Shown: positions 1 to 10,964 of the stretch, piece by piece | Layout of the letters: each line of letters begins with the position of its first letter | Numbering within the stretch: the stretch's first letter is position 1 | Source of the DNA: Mesostigma viride | Lineage: Eukaryota > Streptophyta > Mesostigmatophyceae > Mesostigmatales > Mesostigmataceae | Length of the DNA stretch: 60,000 nucleotides | NCBI GenBank assembly: GCA_009746045.1 | Contig: RPFO01000667.1 | Coordinates: 6,865,046-6,925,045, forward strand | Direction of reading: 5' to 3' | Program-made: the position numbers and the translations under genes | The notes under the pieces: model-generated | What the model was told of the DNA's origin: nothing | Databases searched by the model: none | What the model saw: the letters and a program-made list of their open reading frames with translations, nothing else

Positions 1-552
1 GTTCTCTATCCTCTGTCTGATGGTCCATGAGTGAGTAAGACGTGACATGACGGCAAGCAGGATGTGATGTTCTCTATCCTCTGTCTGATGGTCCATGAGT
101 GAGTAAGACGTGACATGACGGCAAGCAGGATGTGATGTTCTCTATCCTCTGTCTGATGGTCCATGAGTGAGTAAGACGTGACATGACGGCAAGCAGGATG
201 TGATGTTCTCTATCCTCTGTCTGATGGTCCATGAGTGAGCAAGACGTGACATGACGGCAAGTAGGATGTGATGTTCTCTATCCTCTGTCTGATGGTCCAT
301 GAGTGAGCAAGACGTGATATCACGGCAAGTAGGATGTGATGTTCTCTACCCTCTGTCTGATGGTCCATGAGTGAGCAAGACATGACATGACGGCAAGCAG
401 GATGTGATGTTCTCTATCCTCTGTCTGATGGTCCATGAGTGAGCAAGACACGACATGACGGCAAGCAGGATGTGATGTTCTCTATCCTCTGTCTGATGGT
501 CCATGAGTGAGCAAGACGTGACATGACGGCAAGTAGGATGTGATGTTCTCTA
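1..552. repeat. 68-bp satellite array, unit I head
   Basis: About eight direct copies of a 68-bp repeat (starts at 1, 69, 137 and so on), each running from GTTCTCTATCCTCTGTCTGA to GCAAGCAGGATGTGAT. Copies differ by single bases, for instance AGTAAGACG or AGCAAGACG. The same satellite heads every unit of the window and lies directly upstream of each OPR-RAP gene (minus strand). The reverse complement has an open frame with ATGs, which matters for gene 3. No function is known. Confidence 0.95.
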
Positions 553-728
553 TCCTCCTTTACCCTCCTTTACCCTTCTTCACCCTCCTCTGCCCTCCAC
601 TACCCTCCTCTATCCTCGTTTACCCTCCTTTACCCTTCTTTACCCTCCTTTGTCCTCCTGTGTCCTCCTCTACCCTCCTCTACCCTCCTCTGTCCTCATT
701 TGCCCCCCTCTAACCTCCTCAATACTCC
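553..728. repeat. C/T-rich ~10-bp tandem tract
   Basis: Degenerate repeats of a ~10-bp unit such as TACCCTCCTC, with almost all C and T on the plus strand. It separates the satellite from the conserved spacer in every unit (also 15096-15225, 30756-30940, 44431-44492, 58471-58660). The minus strand is a purine tract with GGAGGG runs. It is not a canonical telomere repeat. Confidence 0.85.
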
Positions 729-2868
729 TCTAGACGCCCCTTGTGATTTGAAGCCCATCAATGCCCAAGCTGGGGAGGGTGCACAAGTGGGTCAGGGTGC
801 ATTTTACCATATCTAGCGGGTGCCTAGTTCTCGAGTATCTTGCAGTACCCTGTGCCAGGGATTAATTGGCGGGCACTGCTGGCTTACCTGGCATAGCTGA
901 CGCCCTGCACTCGTGCACTCGGGGAAGTACGGCACTGGCGCGGAGAGAGACGTTGGCGTTCATGAGGAGAGGCTATCACGTTATCTTGGGGTTACGAAAG
1001 AAGCCCCATGGCCAACACGCTACGCAGCCGACGCCAGGAATCCTACCGACTTCACCCGACCGAGCTTGACACTTATGAGAGTGTCCTGGTCCCCGCGCCA
1101 GGAACGCCGACTATGGATTCCGAACGGTACGTTGCAAATAAACCCGCCAGCGTTGCGTGTGCCATCTCGGCAATCTGTGTCCAGCCACCTACGCCTTGCC
1201 CGCCGATGACGCTATAGAGCACGGGGTATACTTTTCCGCAGGGAATTCCACTTCTGGCTCCGATGATACCAGACCGTCATGAAAAATGGCCAGGTCAAAT
1301 GGATCGTACGCAGGCTTCAAGTCTCGAACCCTTCCGCTTTGGCATCGTGTGACAAAGCAGCCCAAGCTCCGACAGTGCCGGCCAAATTTACCTCAAGGCC
1401 CCCGGCCCGAAAACTGCATGCTCGGGTGGAGCGGCCATCCCCTTCGTTAACCCGGGTTCATTCCTGAAAAGGTCGCAATCTCAAGGTAAATCAGGATTTG
1501 ATAGCCACAGGACTGGTCAGCTCCCATCGGTCGCCTGTCTGTCTTTCCCTGTCAGCTCGGCCCTCGCCTGTCTTGTCCGAAATTCTTGGTGGCATGAAGG
1601 CCAACCATTCTGTGGGCGCGCCCGCGCACGTGACCTGCTGGCGACAGTACACACGGCTACTGGCTTCTGGATGCTGGCACTTGGCAGCAACTAGGTACGA
1701 ACGGAGTGATTCCCATGTGCCTCTACCGTAGGTGTTTCTGACTTGGCAAGGAGGGTGACGCGCTGTGGCCTAAACGCTCCTCTAGAGAATTGTGGTGCAC
1801 GGGTCCAAATCAACGTTGGTGCCCGGCTGCCCGCCCCTTGCATGCCATCAGTACTGAGTCATCATGCCATGCTGGTCCTCGACCATAACCTTCGCTTACA
1901 GCAAATGCAATGGCTATTCTGGGGGTAAGAAAAATGCAAGGCATTTTGCCCTAGCGACGGCGTCGCCAAAGCTGTCCGATTATACTGCTCTTATCCTAGG
2001 TTTTTCCACGCCTGTGCACCTGCGAAACTATATCGTATCTGTTTTGCTTTGGTTCCGTTGCCATTTGTCAAGTACCTTAGGAAACATAAATACCCCAAAA
2101 GTGAAGAGCTGAGCCATCTTCCTCGATATATCGGACCACGGTGGACTTTCCAGGTAGCCTTCCAGAGATTTTTTCCAGGGAGCGTTTTGTCATATCAGGT
2201 TACCAACTACCACGTGCCGGTGTTGTTTATCATCTCTCTCTTCCATCACCGCTTCAGGAGAGTGGGGCTTTAAGGGCCGGCATTCAATTGTCTTTTCTAA
2301 TTTCCATTCGCTCGGCGCAAATCAGCTGGGCAAGGTTGTCTTCATGGCAATATGCAGCGTCTCGGATGGCCTTCCGTTTCGTTTACTCTTCCTATCAGAT
2401 CCTGTGAGCTGCATCGTGTGAGGAGATCTTCGTATAAAGTAGCTATAGGTACGCAAGGAGGTGCGCACATTTTCATGGTCTGTCCTAAAACATGTACAGT
2501 CCGTGTCACATGCTGCGATTTTTCATGGCACGGGCTGCATGTACTCCTGGGTAGATTCCATGTCCCATGGTGCGTGGGCGCGTGAAATATTCCATGGAAG
2601 GTCAGTCACCAACCAATACAGTGCCCACGCAGAACAAACGCGTATTTAGTGACGCTCGACAGAGTGTGAGGACAGCGCGATGGTGTGTTCATGGCAGGAA
2701 AGTCTGTGTGAAGTCCGCAACACCTTACTGGTTGCTGGCGTCTGCACGGCACGCTGCATGTCCTCCCACGCGGCATGTTCTCATCCCATGGCAGGTATTG
2801 CCAGCGCGATCAAGATGAAGTTCAGCCAGTCTTGCTTACCTGTTAGCCCAGGCTGGCTGGCCTATGTG
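729..2868. other. Conserved intergenic spacer A, unit I
   Basis: About 2.1 kb without a supportable gene. It recurs at 15226-17397, 30941-32915, 44493-46660 and 58661-60000. The longest plus-strand frame from about 913 is open for ~100 codons in unit II, but a 1-base difference near 1003 changes its frame here and in unit III, and a stop truncates it in unit IV. It therefore does not behave like a conserved coding sequence. No protein family was recognised on either strand. Confidence 0.6.
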
Positions 2869-3290
2869 CTGCATGTTTGGGGGTCCAGCCCTGCATCTAG
2901 ATCTGTGCGCTATCATGACAATTGTGCTGCATCTTTGGGGGGTCCAGCCCTGCATCTAGATCTGTGCGCTATCATGACAGTTGTGCTCGATCTTTGGGGG
3001 GTCCAGCCCTGCATCTAGATCGGTGCGCTATCATGACAGTTGCGCTGCATCATTGGGGTGTCCAGCCCTGCATCTAGATCGGTGCGCTATCATTACAGTT
3101 GTGCTGCATCTTTGGGGGGTCCAGCCCTGCATCTAGATCTGCGCGCTATCATTACAGTTGTGCTGCATCTTTGGGGGGTGCAGCCCTGCATCTAGATCGG
3201 TGCGCTATCATTACAGTTGCGCTGCATCATTGGGGGGTCCAGCCCTGCATCTAGATCGGTGCGCTATCATTACAGTTGTGCTCGATCGTG
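2869..3290. repeat. 59-bp tandem array, unit I
   Basis: About seven copies of a 59-bp repeat containing GTCCAGCCCTGCATCTAGAT, then GTGCGCTATCAT and ACAGTTGTGCT. The period is not a multiple of three, so the short frames through it are not conserved. Copy number is about 7 here, 15 in units II and IV, and 2 in unit III. Confidence 0.93.
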
Positions 3291-3589
3291 GTTTGCGCAC
3301 CGCTTAGAACTGATGGCGGGAACCGTCATCGTCGACAGGAAGAGCCCGTGCGATTGCTGCAGTTCCTTTTCCTAATCCCCCTTGCTAATACTCCCGTTTT
3401 ATGCTCGCAGCCCCCCCAACTGCCGCACGCATCTCCTCACCCTCACCCCCAAGCTGCTGTGTGCTGCGCGCTGGGTCACCCACACGTCACCTGTGTGTCA
3501 GGCAAGGCTCTGATGGCAGCCATTGTTGCAGTGGATGCCACCCGTGCCGCGTGCCCCACTTGTCCCCACCCCTCGCGCGCTGGGTTGGT
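3291..3589. other. Spacer B between 59-bp and 76-bp arrays
   Basis: Non-repetitive linker, starting near GGTTTGCGCACCGC. It is shared with units II to IV, where a second, diverged copy of part of spacer A and of this linker follows. That second copy is missing in unit I. No gene is seen. Confidence 0.55.
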
Positions 3590-4800
3590 GCGTATCTGCT
3601 CGCTCACCCTGGATGAAACGGTGCCCGGCATCCGCATCCGTTCTGTTGATGGGCACCTCACTAGTTTCTGCTCGCTCGCTCACCCTGGATGAAAGGGTGC
3701 CCCGCATCCGCATCCGTTCTGTTGATGGGCACCTCACTAGTTTCTGCTCGCTCGCTCACCCTGGATGAAAGGGTGCCCCGCATCCGCATCCGTTCTGTTG
3801 ATGGGCACCTCACTAGTTTCTGCTCGCTCGCTCACCCTGGATGAAAGGGTGCCCCGCATCCGCATCCGTTCTGTTGATGGACACCTCACTAGTTTCTGCT
3901 CGCTCGCTCGCTCACCCTGGATGAAAAGGTGCCCGGCATCCGCATCCGTTCTGTTGATGGGCACCTCACTAGTTTCTGCTCGCTCGCTCACCCTGGATGA
4001 AAGGGTGCCCCGCATCCGCATCCGTTCTGTTGATGGGCACCTCACTAGTTTCTGCTCGCTCGCTCACCCTGGATGAAAGGGTGCCCCGCATCCGCATCCG
4101 TTCTGTTGATGGGCACCTCACTAGTTTCTGCTCGCTCGCTCACCCTGGATGAAAGGGTGCCCTGCATCCGCATCCGTTCTGTTGATGGGCACCTCACTAG
4201 TTTCTGCTCGCTCGCTCACCCTGGATGAAAGGGTGCCCCGCATCCGCATCCGTTCTGTTGATGGGCACCTCACTAGTTTCTGCTCGCTCGCTCACCCTGG
4301 ATGAAAGGATGCTCGCATCCGCATCCGTTCTGTTGATAGACACCTCACTAGTTTCTGCTCGCTCGCTCACCCTTGATGAAAGGGTGCCCCGCATCCGCAT
4401 CCGTTCTGTTGATGGGCACCTTACTAGTTTCTGCTCGCTCGCTCACCCTTGATGAAAGGGTGCCCTGCATCCGCATCCGTTCTGTTGATGGGCACCTCAC
4501 TAGTTTCTGCTCGCTCGCTCACCCTGGATGAAAGGGTGCCCTGCATCCGCATCCGTTCTGTTGATGGGCACCTCACTAGTTTCTGCTCGCTCGCTCACCC
4601 TGGATGAAAGGGTGCCCCGCATCCGCATCCGTTCTGTTGATGGGCACCTCACTAGTTTCTGCTCGCTCGCTCACCCTGGATGAAAGGGTGCCCCGCATCC
4701 GCATCCGTTCTGTTGATGGGCACCTCACTAGTTTCTGCTCGCTCGCTCACCCTGGATGAAAGGGTGCCCCGCATCCGCATCCGTTCTGTTGATGGATATC
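3590..4800. repeat. 76-bp tandem array, unit I
   Basis: About 16 copies of a 76-bp repeat with the segments CTCACCCTGGATGAAAGGGT, GCATCCGCATCCGTTCTGTT and GGGCACCTCACTAGTTTCTG. Some copies are 80 bp through an extra CGCT, and one near 4305-4340 is shortened. The period breaks the reading frame, so protein-like frames here are artefacts. This is the longest 76-bp array of the four units. Confidence 0.95.
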
Positions 4801-4884
4801 TCAGGTTTTTGTTTCGACTTTGGCCAAGTTTTCCTGTCTGCTCATTCGTATGAGTGCGTGTCATGGGCCAAGCCGCGAGCACGT

Positions 4885-5228
4885 TCCCATCCCCAGTCTC
4901 TCAAGACAAAGCATCTTTCATGTTACTAGGTACTACTATTAAGATATCCCTTGACAGCCCATCCCTTGTCTCTCAAGGCAAGGCATCTTTCATGTTACTA
5001 GGTAGAAAGATATGCCTCGACAGCCCATCCCCTCTCTCTCAAGACAAGGCACCTTTCATGTTACTAGGTAGTAAGATACGCCTTGACAGCCCATCTACAG
5101 TCTCTCAAGACAAGGCACCTTTCATGTTACTAGCTAGTAAGATATGCCTTGACAGCCCATCCCCTGTCTCTCAAGACAAGGCATCTTTCATGTTACTAGG
5201 TAGTGAGATATGCCTTGACAGCCCAGGT
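4885..5228. repeat. 66-bp tandem array, unit I
   Basis: About five copies of a 66-bp repeat (TCTCTCAAGACAAGGCACCT, then TTTCATGTTACTAGGTAGTA, then AGATATGCCTTGACAGCCCA). Since 66 is divisible by three the plus strand stays open as a 22-residue periodic peptide, but no domain is present. I read it as a minisatellite. Confidence 0.9.
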
Positions 5229-6814
5229 CCGGGCTACCACGCGCACGCACGTCAAAGCATATCTTTGTCGCGGTAGAGGCAGGAGGGTGCCACGGAGCAT
5301 GGTGGAAGGGCTCAGAGCACGCTGTGCTGCCATGCGGGTTGATGGGTAGCAACTGTCCTCAGTGGCCGCGATGTTTAGAGGATCGCCCACTTTCGAGGTG
5401 GTTGTATTATTATGCCACACACACACACACACACACACACAGATACAGACAAGCACACACGCCAACTGCGCTGCGTGCGTATTAGGGCACGTGCCCCCCC
5501 GCTTCATGCCGCGTGGTGGGGACTTGCATGGGGCTACCTTATGCGCACGCCCGAACCCCGCAGGGTGGGGTGGTGCTGCCCATGCAGCGCGAGCCATGAT
5601 GGGTGAGGAGACGGGTCGGTGGTCAGGCACCTGGGTCGAGGATCGAGGAGGTTGGAGGCTCCGTTGGGGGGTGGGGTAAGAGGGTGGGTTCCAAGGAGGT
5701 TGGGGGTTGGGTGGTGTCGTACATGGCAGGCTGGTGCGGCAGGTGAGGTAGGTGAGTGGCCGGCTGGCTGGGGGGAAAGGTAGGCTCAGGGGCTGGCTGG
5801 CTGGCTGGCGGGGGGCTCAGGGGGTTGTGAGGAGTAGAGGGTAATTGGAAGGGGGGAGGGGAGGGAAGTGGGGCAGGTGGGGAAGGGGGAGTTCTTGGGG
5901 TTAGAAGGGGGGCAAAGGGGCGAGAACTAGGGGGAAGGGTTTAGGGGGCGCCGGCATCAGCTCCGTGAGGTGGAAACCCAGCGGGAGCGCTCCCACGGGC
6001 GGCAGTCATGCAGCGTTGCGCTTCCAAGGGAACGCGTCCATGACACCATGCAACCAGCACGCCAAGGACACCGCGCACATGCTCATTGCTCTGCATGCGC
6101 AGGTGTGTGTGAGTTGGGGGAGCAGTGGTGGGCATCAAGGGGTCTTATGGAGGAGCTGAAAACGTCAGCCAACTGCCGAGGAGCGTAGGTCAGCTACCAA
6201 CTGCCAATGAGTGTGGGGCACCCACCATGCTGCCAACAGCTGTGACGACTTATACCAGACAGGCACAGCAGCGGCGGTTGGGACTTGGTGGATCGAGGCC
6301 CCAATGGAGGCGACAGCGGGGCATGCAAGTGGATGGGGGCCAGAGCTGCGAGCCATGATGTCTTTGTGAAGAGACCCGCAAGGTCGAGGGATGCAGAGTC
6401 AGTCCATGCTGCGTGCAGCGCTGCTGGGGCATGATGTAGGGGAACCGCACATCCTACGTTCGCATTAAGTGTTGGCTGCAGTAGTGGCGCTCGGTACTCG
6501 TTTGCCTTGAGCTACATATAGCTGTCATACTTGCAGCATGTCTTTGTGCATGTGTGCATGTGGGAGTTAGTTATAGCGCACGTAACTGTGTCTCACGGCA
6601 TGACTTATGATAAAGGAGCCTTCAACCCCTATACACGCGAGAAAGGAGGGCGGGCGCCCCAGAATCCTTTGCACTGCCTCAAGTGGGCAGGACACAGATC
6701 GGATACATGTCGGTGCTGGCCCAATTGTAGGTGCAATATACTTTTTTTGTTTTTAAAAAGGACACTGCTCTTTTTTAGGACTCTGCTTGTTTTTTGCTTT
6801 AAAGGAGAATGCTA
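5229..6814. other. Spacer with (CA)n and G-rich segment, alpha version
   Basis: No gene is seen. It contains a short (CA)n run at about 5415-5443 and a strongly G-rich plus strand at about 5640-5940 with many GGGG runs. Homologous sequence lies at 49179-50660 in unit IV, and a more diverged version follows the 66-bp arrays of units II and III. Confidence 0.6.
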
Positions 6815-7000
6815 ACCACATCTTGAGCCAGTGGAAGCTAGCTAGCTATCCCCACTGAGCATGCACTGTTCAGAGAAGTAATTCCCAAACTCTGTTCAGA
6901 AGAAGAAAGCGCACTTTTGACGCTCCCCGCCTTCGCCACATACATAGTATCAAGAAGCTGGCAGTAGCTACTTAATTTAGAAAGCAATTCATGGCTGTTT
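6815..7000. repeat. ~220-bp dispersed repeat, copy 1
   Basis: Recognised by GAGCCAGTGGAAGCTAGCTA, then CAGAAGAAGAAAGCGCACT, then AAGCTGGCAGTAGCTAC. Related copies lie at 22105-22345, 25085-25320, 36570-36805, 40375-40610 and 50665-50870. Its origin is unknown. In units II and III it adjoins relics of the LINE reading frame on the minus strand, so it may be an older LINE segment. Confidence 0.6.
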
Positions 7001-7010
7001 CCCGGATGAT

Positions 7011-7260
7011 CCTGGCCATGCTCAGATTACTTAATGGCCCACGCTCCTTGTTATGATATGCTCACATGGGTCTTATTGCACCCACAGATCTTGCCGGGCC
7101 GTTTCTCGGGCCCGATTGCAGCTGTGGCATGCCTCTGGCATCAAGGAGAAAGGGGGTCTCTGCCCTTTCTTCCTGTTGTGCACACACAGGGATTAAAAGC
7201 ACTTTGGTGCTCCGTGACTCCCCAACGGGAGCACGAGTTTAATTAATTGATTAATTAATT
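7011..7260 (+). mobile_element. LINE 3'-end fragment with 10-bp target duplication
   Basis: A 250-bp insertion flanked by CCCGGATGAT at 7001-7010 and 7261-7270. The paralogous site in unit IV (50846-50855) has one copy of that sequence and no insertion. It ends in a hairpin with arms GTGCTCC and GGAGCAC around a 14-base loop, then GAGTTTAATTAATTGATTAA. A 5'-truncated fragment with a short-repeat tail and target duplication is typical of non-LTR retrotransposition. It carries 3' untranslated sequence only. Confidence 0.85.
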
Positions 7261-7300
7261 CCCGGATGATCTCAAGGAGGGCACGTGACATGAGCACTCT

Positions 7301-7642
7301 GCTCGCGTCACCATCGTAATGCAATATTACAAGTGAGACAACTGTTCCTAGACGCATGGCGATCCAACGTTGTGGAAGGACTAGGGTAGTTGTCTGAGAG
7401 GAAAGACGCGAAGATCGACCGCGGGAGCAATATGTTTTAACACGGGTCATGTATATTGCACCCACAGGGGATGCCGGATCGTTAATTTCGACGGGTCCGA
7501 TCGTGCACCCTGTGGCATGCTCAAGGGATCGAATGGGTATCTTCCCACTTCCCGCTTCGCACACTCAGGGATCAAAAGCACTCTGGTGCTCCGAACGTGA
7601 CTCCCCAACGGGAGCACATGTTTACTAATTAGTTAATAATGA
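7301..7642 (+). mobile_element. Older LINE 3'-end fragment, shared with unit IV
   Basis: A 342-bp segment between two copies of ATGAGCACTCT (7290-7300 and 7643-7653). The right half resembles the neighbouring LINE tails (TTGCACCCACAG, a hairpin region with ACTCCCCAACGGGAGCAC, then an A/T-rich end). The same insertion is in unit IV at 50886-51224 with a decayed right duplication, so it predates the separation of units I and IV. Confidence 0.7.
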
Positions 7643-7910
7643 ATGAGCACTCTACGTACAAACTCTCGAGCTACCATGGTCCGGATTCTCCCGATTTCTG
7701 GCCTGCGCTGGTTGTCTCTTTGAAACTATGTGGATTGATGACATGAAAGCCATAAACAAAAGAGGGTTGATGGTGATACGAATAAGCGTTTAGCATTAGG
7801 TATCAAACAAAATGCCCGAGACATATAAGAACTGCAAATTCTGACCGTGCGCCTCGATCCTAGCAGTGCGCAATGTACCCTTACATGGGAATGAGGGAAG
7901 CATGCCCGGC

Positions 7911-8132
7911 GCCTCCCCTGAGGATAAGCAGCGGTTCCTCTCTCGTCGCAAGCGGTTGCACGACCTCACCTGGACGCTGGATGACGACCTCACCCCCGCT
8001 CAGCAACAGCAGCGACGCGACCTGTGGCCGGAATACCTCCGCCATAAGCAGGACCCCCAGAAGCCCAAGGTGTACTGGAGGGGCGGGGACCTGATGATCA
8101 ACCACAAGATGTGGACGCCCCCAGCGGGCTAG
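7911..8132 (+). pseudogene. C-terminal fragment of LINE-encoded protein
   Basis: The frame enters at the 5' truncation point and ends at TAG 8130-8132. It is rich in charged residues, with DDDLTPAQQQQRRDLWPEY, KPKVYWRGGDL and a final NHKMWTPPAG. No reverse transcriptase or endonuclease motif remains, so whether this is the end of ORF1 or ORF2 cannot be decided. A frame reading in from 7866 exists only because flanking DNA happens to be open. Decayed relatives sharing DDLTPAQQQQRR lie on the minus strand at 24830-25035 and 40105-40320. It is not functional by itself. Confidence 0.7.
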
Positions 8133-8555
8133 AATAATAGCCCTAGCTTGTAACCATTGGCGTCACTGCCACTAAGGCAGCCATGCCTAGACTGTTGCCT
8201 AGCTGTGCCAACACACCTAGTCACGTGCCGCCAACGCACGGTACACAACCAGCAGCCATAGCCTTAGCCTAGTCCTAGTACAGCCATGCTACGCCCTGGC
8301 TATGTTCAGATTACTTGCCCACGCTCCTTGCTATGATATGCTCACATGGGTCTTATTGCACCCACAGTTTGCCGGATCGTTAGCCTGTCCTTTTAGCTAG
8401 CCGCGCCCGATTGCAGCTGTGGCATGCCTTTGGCATGAAGGAGACTGGGGGTCTCTGCCCTTTCTCCTGTAGTGCACACACAGGGATTAAAAGCACTTCG
8501 GTGCTCCGTGACTCCCCAACGGGAGCACGAGTTTAATTAATTAATTAATTAATTA
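7912..8555 (+). mobile_element. 5'-truncated LINE with ORF end, hairpin and TTAA tail
   Basis: A 644-bp insertion between perfect copies of ATGCCCGGCG (7902-7911 and 8556-8565). Unit IV has the empty site, one copy at 51419-51428. The insert holds the last ~72 codons of an open frame, a ~420-bp 3' untranslated region and the family's terminal hairpin (arms GTGCTCC and GGAGCAC), then (TTAA)n. From about 8285 it matches the fragment at 7011-7260. This copy best shows that the short tails elsewhere belong to one non-LTR retrotransposon family. Confidence 0.88.
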
Positions 8556-8573
8556 ATGCCCGGCGCGACTGCT

Positions 8574-8918
<345 letters not shown>

Positions 8919-9180
8919 CGTGAACATGCACTGAAGGCATGCCGCGGAATACCCAATGAGGTACTTTTCTACGCGGATACTGCACCCGCGCGAAGGCATG
9001 CAAGTGGCGCGACTACTCGCCCAGGTCTGGAGTTGGAGATAGCAACTCCGCGACCGCTAGGGTCCAGCCCATCTACTCCATTAGAAATGATTGACTTGAG
9101 ACTTCATTAGAATAGATAGACTAGACCGGTAGGAATGTGTGCTCCATCCGGCCATCCATCCATCTATCCATCGGGATTAA
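8919..9180. other. Flank of microsatellite, shared with unit IV
   Basis: Single-copy-like sequence also found at 52790-53035. It ends in CATCCATC-type short repeats. The motif from GATAGACTAGACCGGTA through CATCCATC also forms the 5' part of the 112-bp insertion at 23681-23792. No gene is seen. Confidence 0.5.
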
Positions 9181-10869
9181 CCCCTAAATGGTCTGAGATC
9201 CTGCCGATAAATCGGCTGGATCTTCACAATTTTGCAAACCAGATGCCATCCAACCTACCCATATCCAATGGCTGTCCTTGGGGGCCAAGCATGTCCATGA
9301 GTTGCCCTTCGGGTTGGTATATCACAACCTCACATATATGCAGGGTAGGCCATATATAACTGCCGTCAAAGTCAGGGGGGTCAAGACGCGCGTTTTCATT
9401 TTTGGTAGAATGTGCATTTTGAATTATGTTATAAGAGCTAGGCACCTACCACTTCAGGGATGATAAACAATTAGTTGCTGAACAGTTTGAGCCATTGGGG
9501 TCATCATTTGGGTGGGTATACCAGCAGTTACACCCAGTACAGCCCTTAGGGGTACCGTTGGTAAAAAGCAACCAAGGGGGTAGGGGTGGGCATACTACCT
9601 ACTAATATGGCCACCAACCATGCCAAACAATACATTTCCCTTCCACAATGATGGGGAAACATAACTGCATCATCACACTGCCCTTACATGGCACCTATGT
9701 GCAGGTGCTACCTTGTCCATGCACGTAGGTAACGTGGTACGGATACCCTACGCAAGGCATGCATTCTAGGAGGCAGCCACCAACAAACTAGTGATGTTGA
9801 GCCTATTTCAGCCTGCCCTAGCAAGGATAAACTAGGCCTAAGCTGCTATAGCTTGCCAGGTGATGGCCAGCACACCTGGTGGCACATGCTGTCCATGGGA
9901 AGCTTTTACTCACCAGTTACGTGCTTGATGATGCCACAGAGACCAGCCAACTGCCTCACACTCATGCAATATGTGTATGGGAAATGTATAACAAACATAT
10001 ATGGAGGTATTCAAACCCATACAGCCTCTAAAACTTATCACCATCACCCTGTGGCAGGTCAACTGACTGAGGGAAGCATCCAAGAAGGGTGTTTTAGAAA
10101 GGGGCCAGGCCAGGGTCAAGAAAGAGCATGAATAATGCAAAAAGAATGTGCTACACAAGCTAGAACGTACATATAAACGTCAAACATCGATAGGAAAACG
10201 ATGCTTAAGCTTTACCAGGCATGGATGGCGTTACCTTGGCCCAGGCGGTGGCCGCAAAATGGCGCATTTCGGCACACCAAAGTTGTGCAGCATGGTCGCT
10301 GGATTCGGCGATTTCTGGCCACCCTTGCACGTTTACGACTACTGTGTATCATAAAAAGTACAAAGAAACCGATATATCCTTTAAAATACGCCGGAAAGGT
10401 ATTGCTGTCAACGTTTCTATCGTCCGGCCTGATCGCAGTTTTTTCCAGCAAGAACGCTGCCGACACCTATCAAATGGCATTCCCGCGAACCAAAAATTGG
10501 CCTGTATGATCTTTAGAACGTATAAAAACAATATCCTAAGTTTGGCCAGAAAATTCGAACGCAAACGTAAATGCCATGCGTGGGCGCAAGCCGCCATGGC
10601 CAGGTCGTTGTTTTCCGGAATGCACGATGTACGTGAAAAAGTACCCTGACCCCTTGTACTTTGACCGGCCAGAACACCTCTATAACTTTGTCAGAAGTAT
10701 GCAAACCCATATACCATGCTGTGAAGAAACTTATAAACTTTCGATCTTCTCAGCTAAACTTTTCCTAATTCTCAATAGATTTCGCGGCATCTGGTCCCCC
10801 GAGAAGGGGCCGATGCATCGGCTGGAACTCGATTTTTGGCGGAAAATCGGCAGCAAGACCATTTAGGGG
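9181..10869. mobile_element. piggyBac-like non-autonomous element
   Basis: The left end CCCCTAAATGGTCT (9181-9194) and the right end (10856-10869) are perfect 14-bp inverted repeats, directly flanked by TTAA on both sides (9177-9180 and 10870-10873). TTAA target duplication with ends starting CCC is characteristic of the piggyBac superfamily. The 1689-bp interior has only short frames with no recognisable transposase, so it would depend on a transposase supplied elsewhere. Unit IV lacks it: there the flanking motif continues as ATTATTACTCTG near 54456. Confidence 0.75.
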
Positions 10870-10927
10870 TTAATACTCTGTGACACCCCAACGGCATGCA
10901 CAAGTTTAAGTAAATTAACTAATTAAT
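10870..10927 (+). mobile_element. Diverged LINE-type 3' tail
   Basis: ACTCTGTGACACCCCAACGG followed by CATGCACAAGTTTAAGTAAA and a TTAACTAATTAAT end. It resembles the hairpin-and-tail terminus of the LINE family but with decayed arms. A related tail lies at 54456-54513 in unit IV. Confidence 0.55.
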
Positions 10928-10964
10928 CCATGCATGCCAACCTGGCCAGCAGCCTGCTGCATGC

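Noticed and set aside
1-552. 68-bp, 59-bp, 76-bp and 66-bp arrays as CRISPR
   Set aside because: The copies are head-to-tail without variable spacers, and the genome is eukaryotic.
553-728. C/T-rich tract as an interstitial telomere
   Set aside because: The units (CTCCTCTACC and similar) do not match TTTAGGG or TTTTAGGG arrays.
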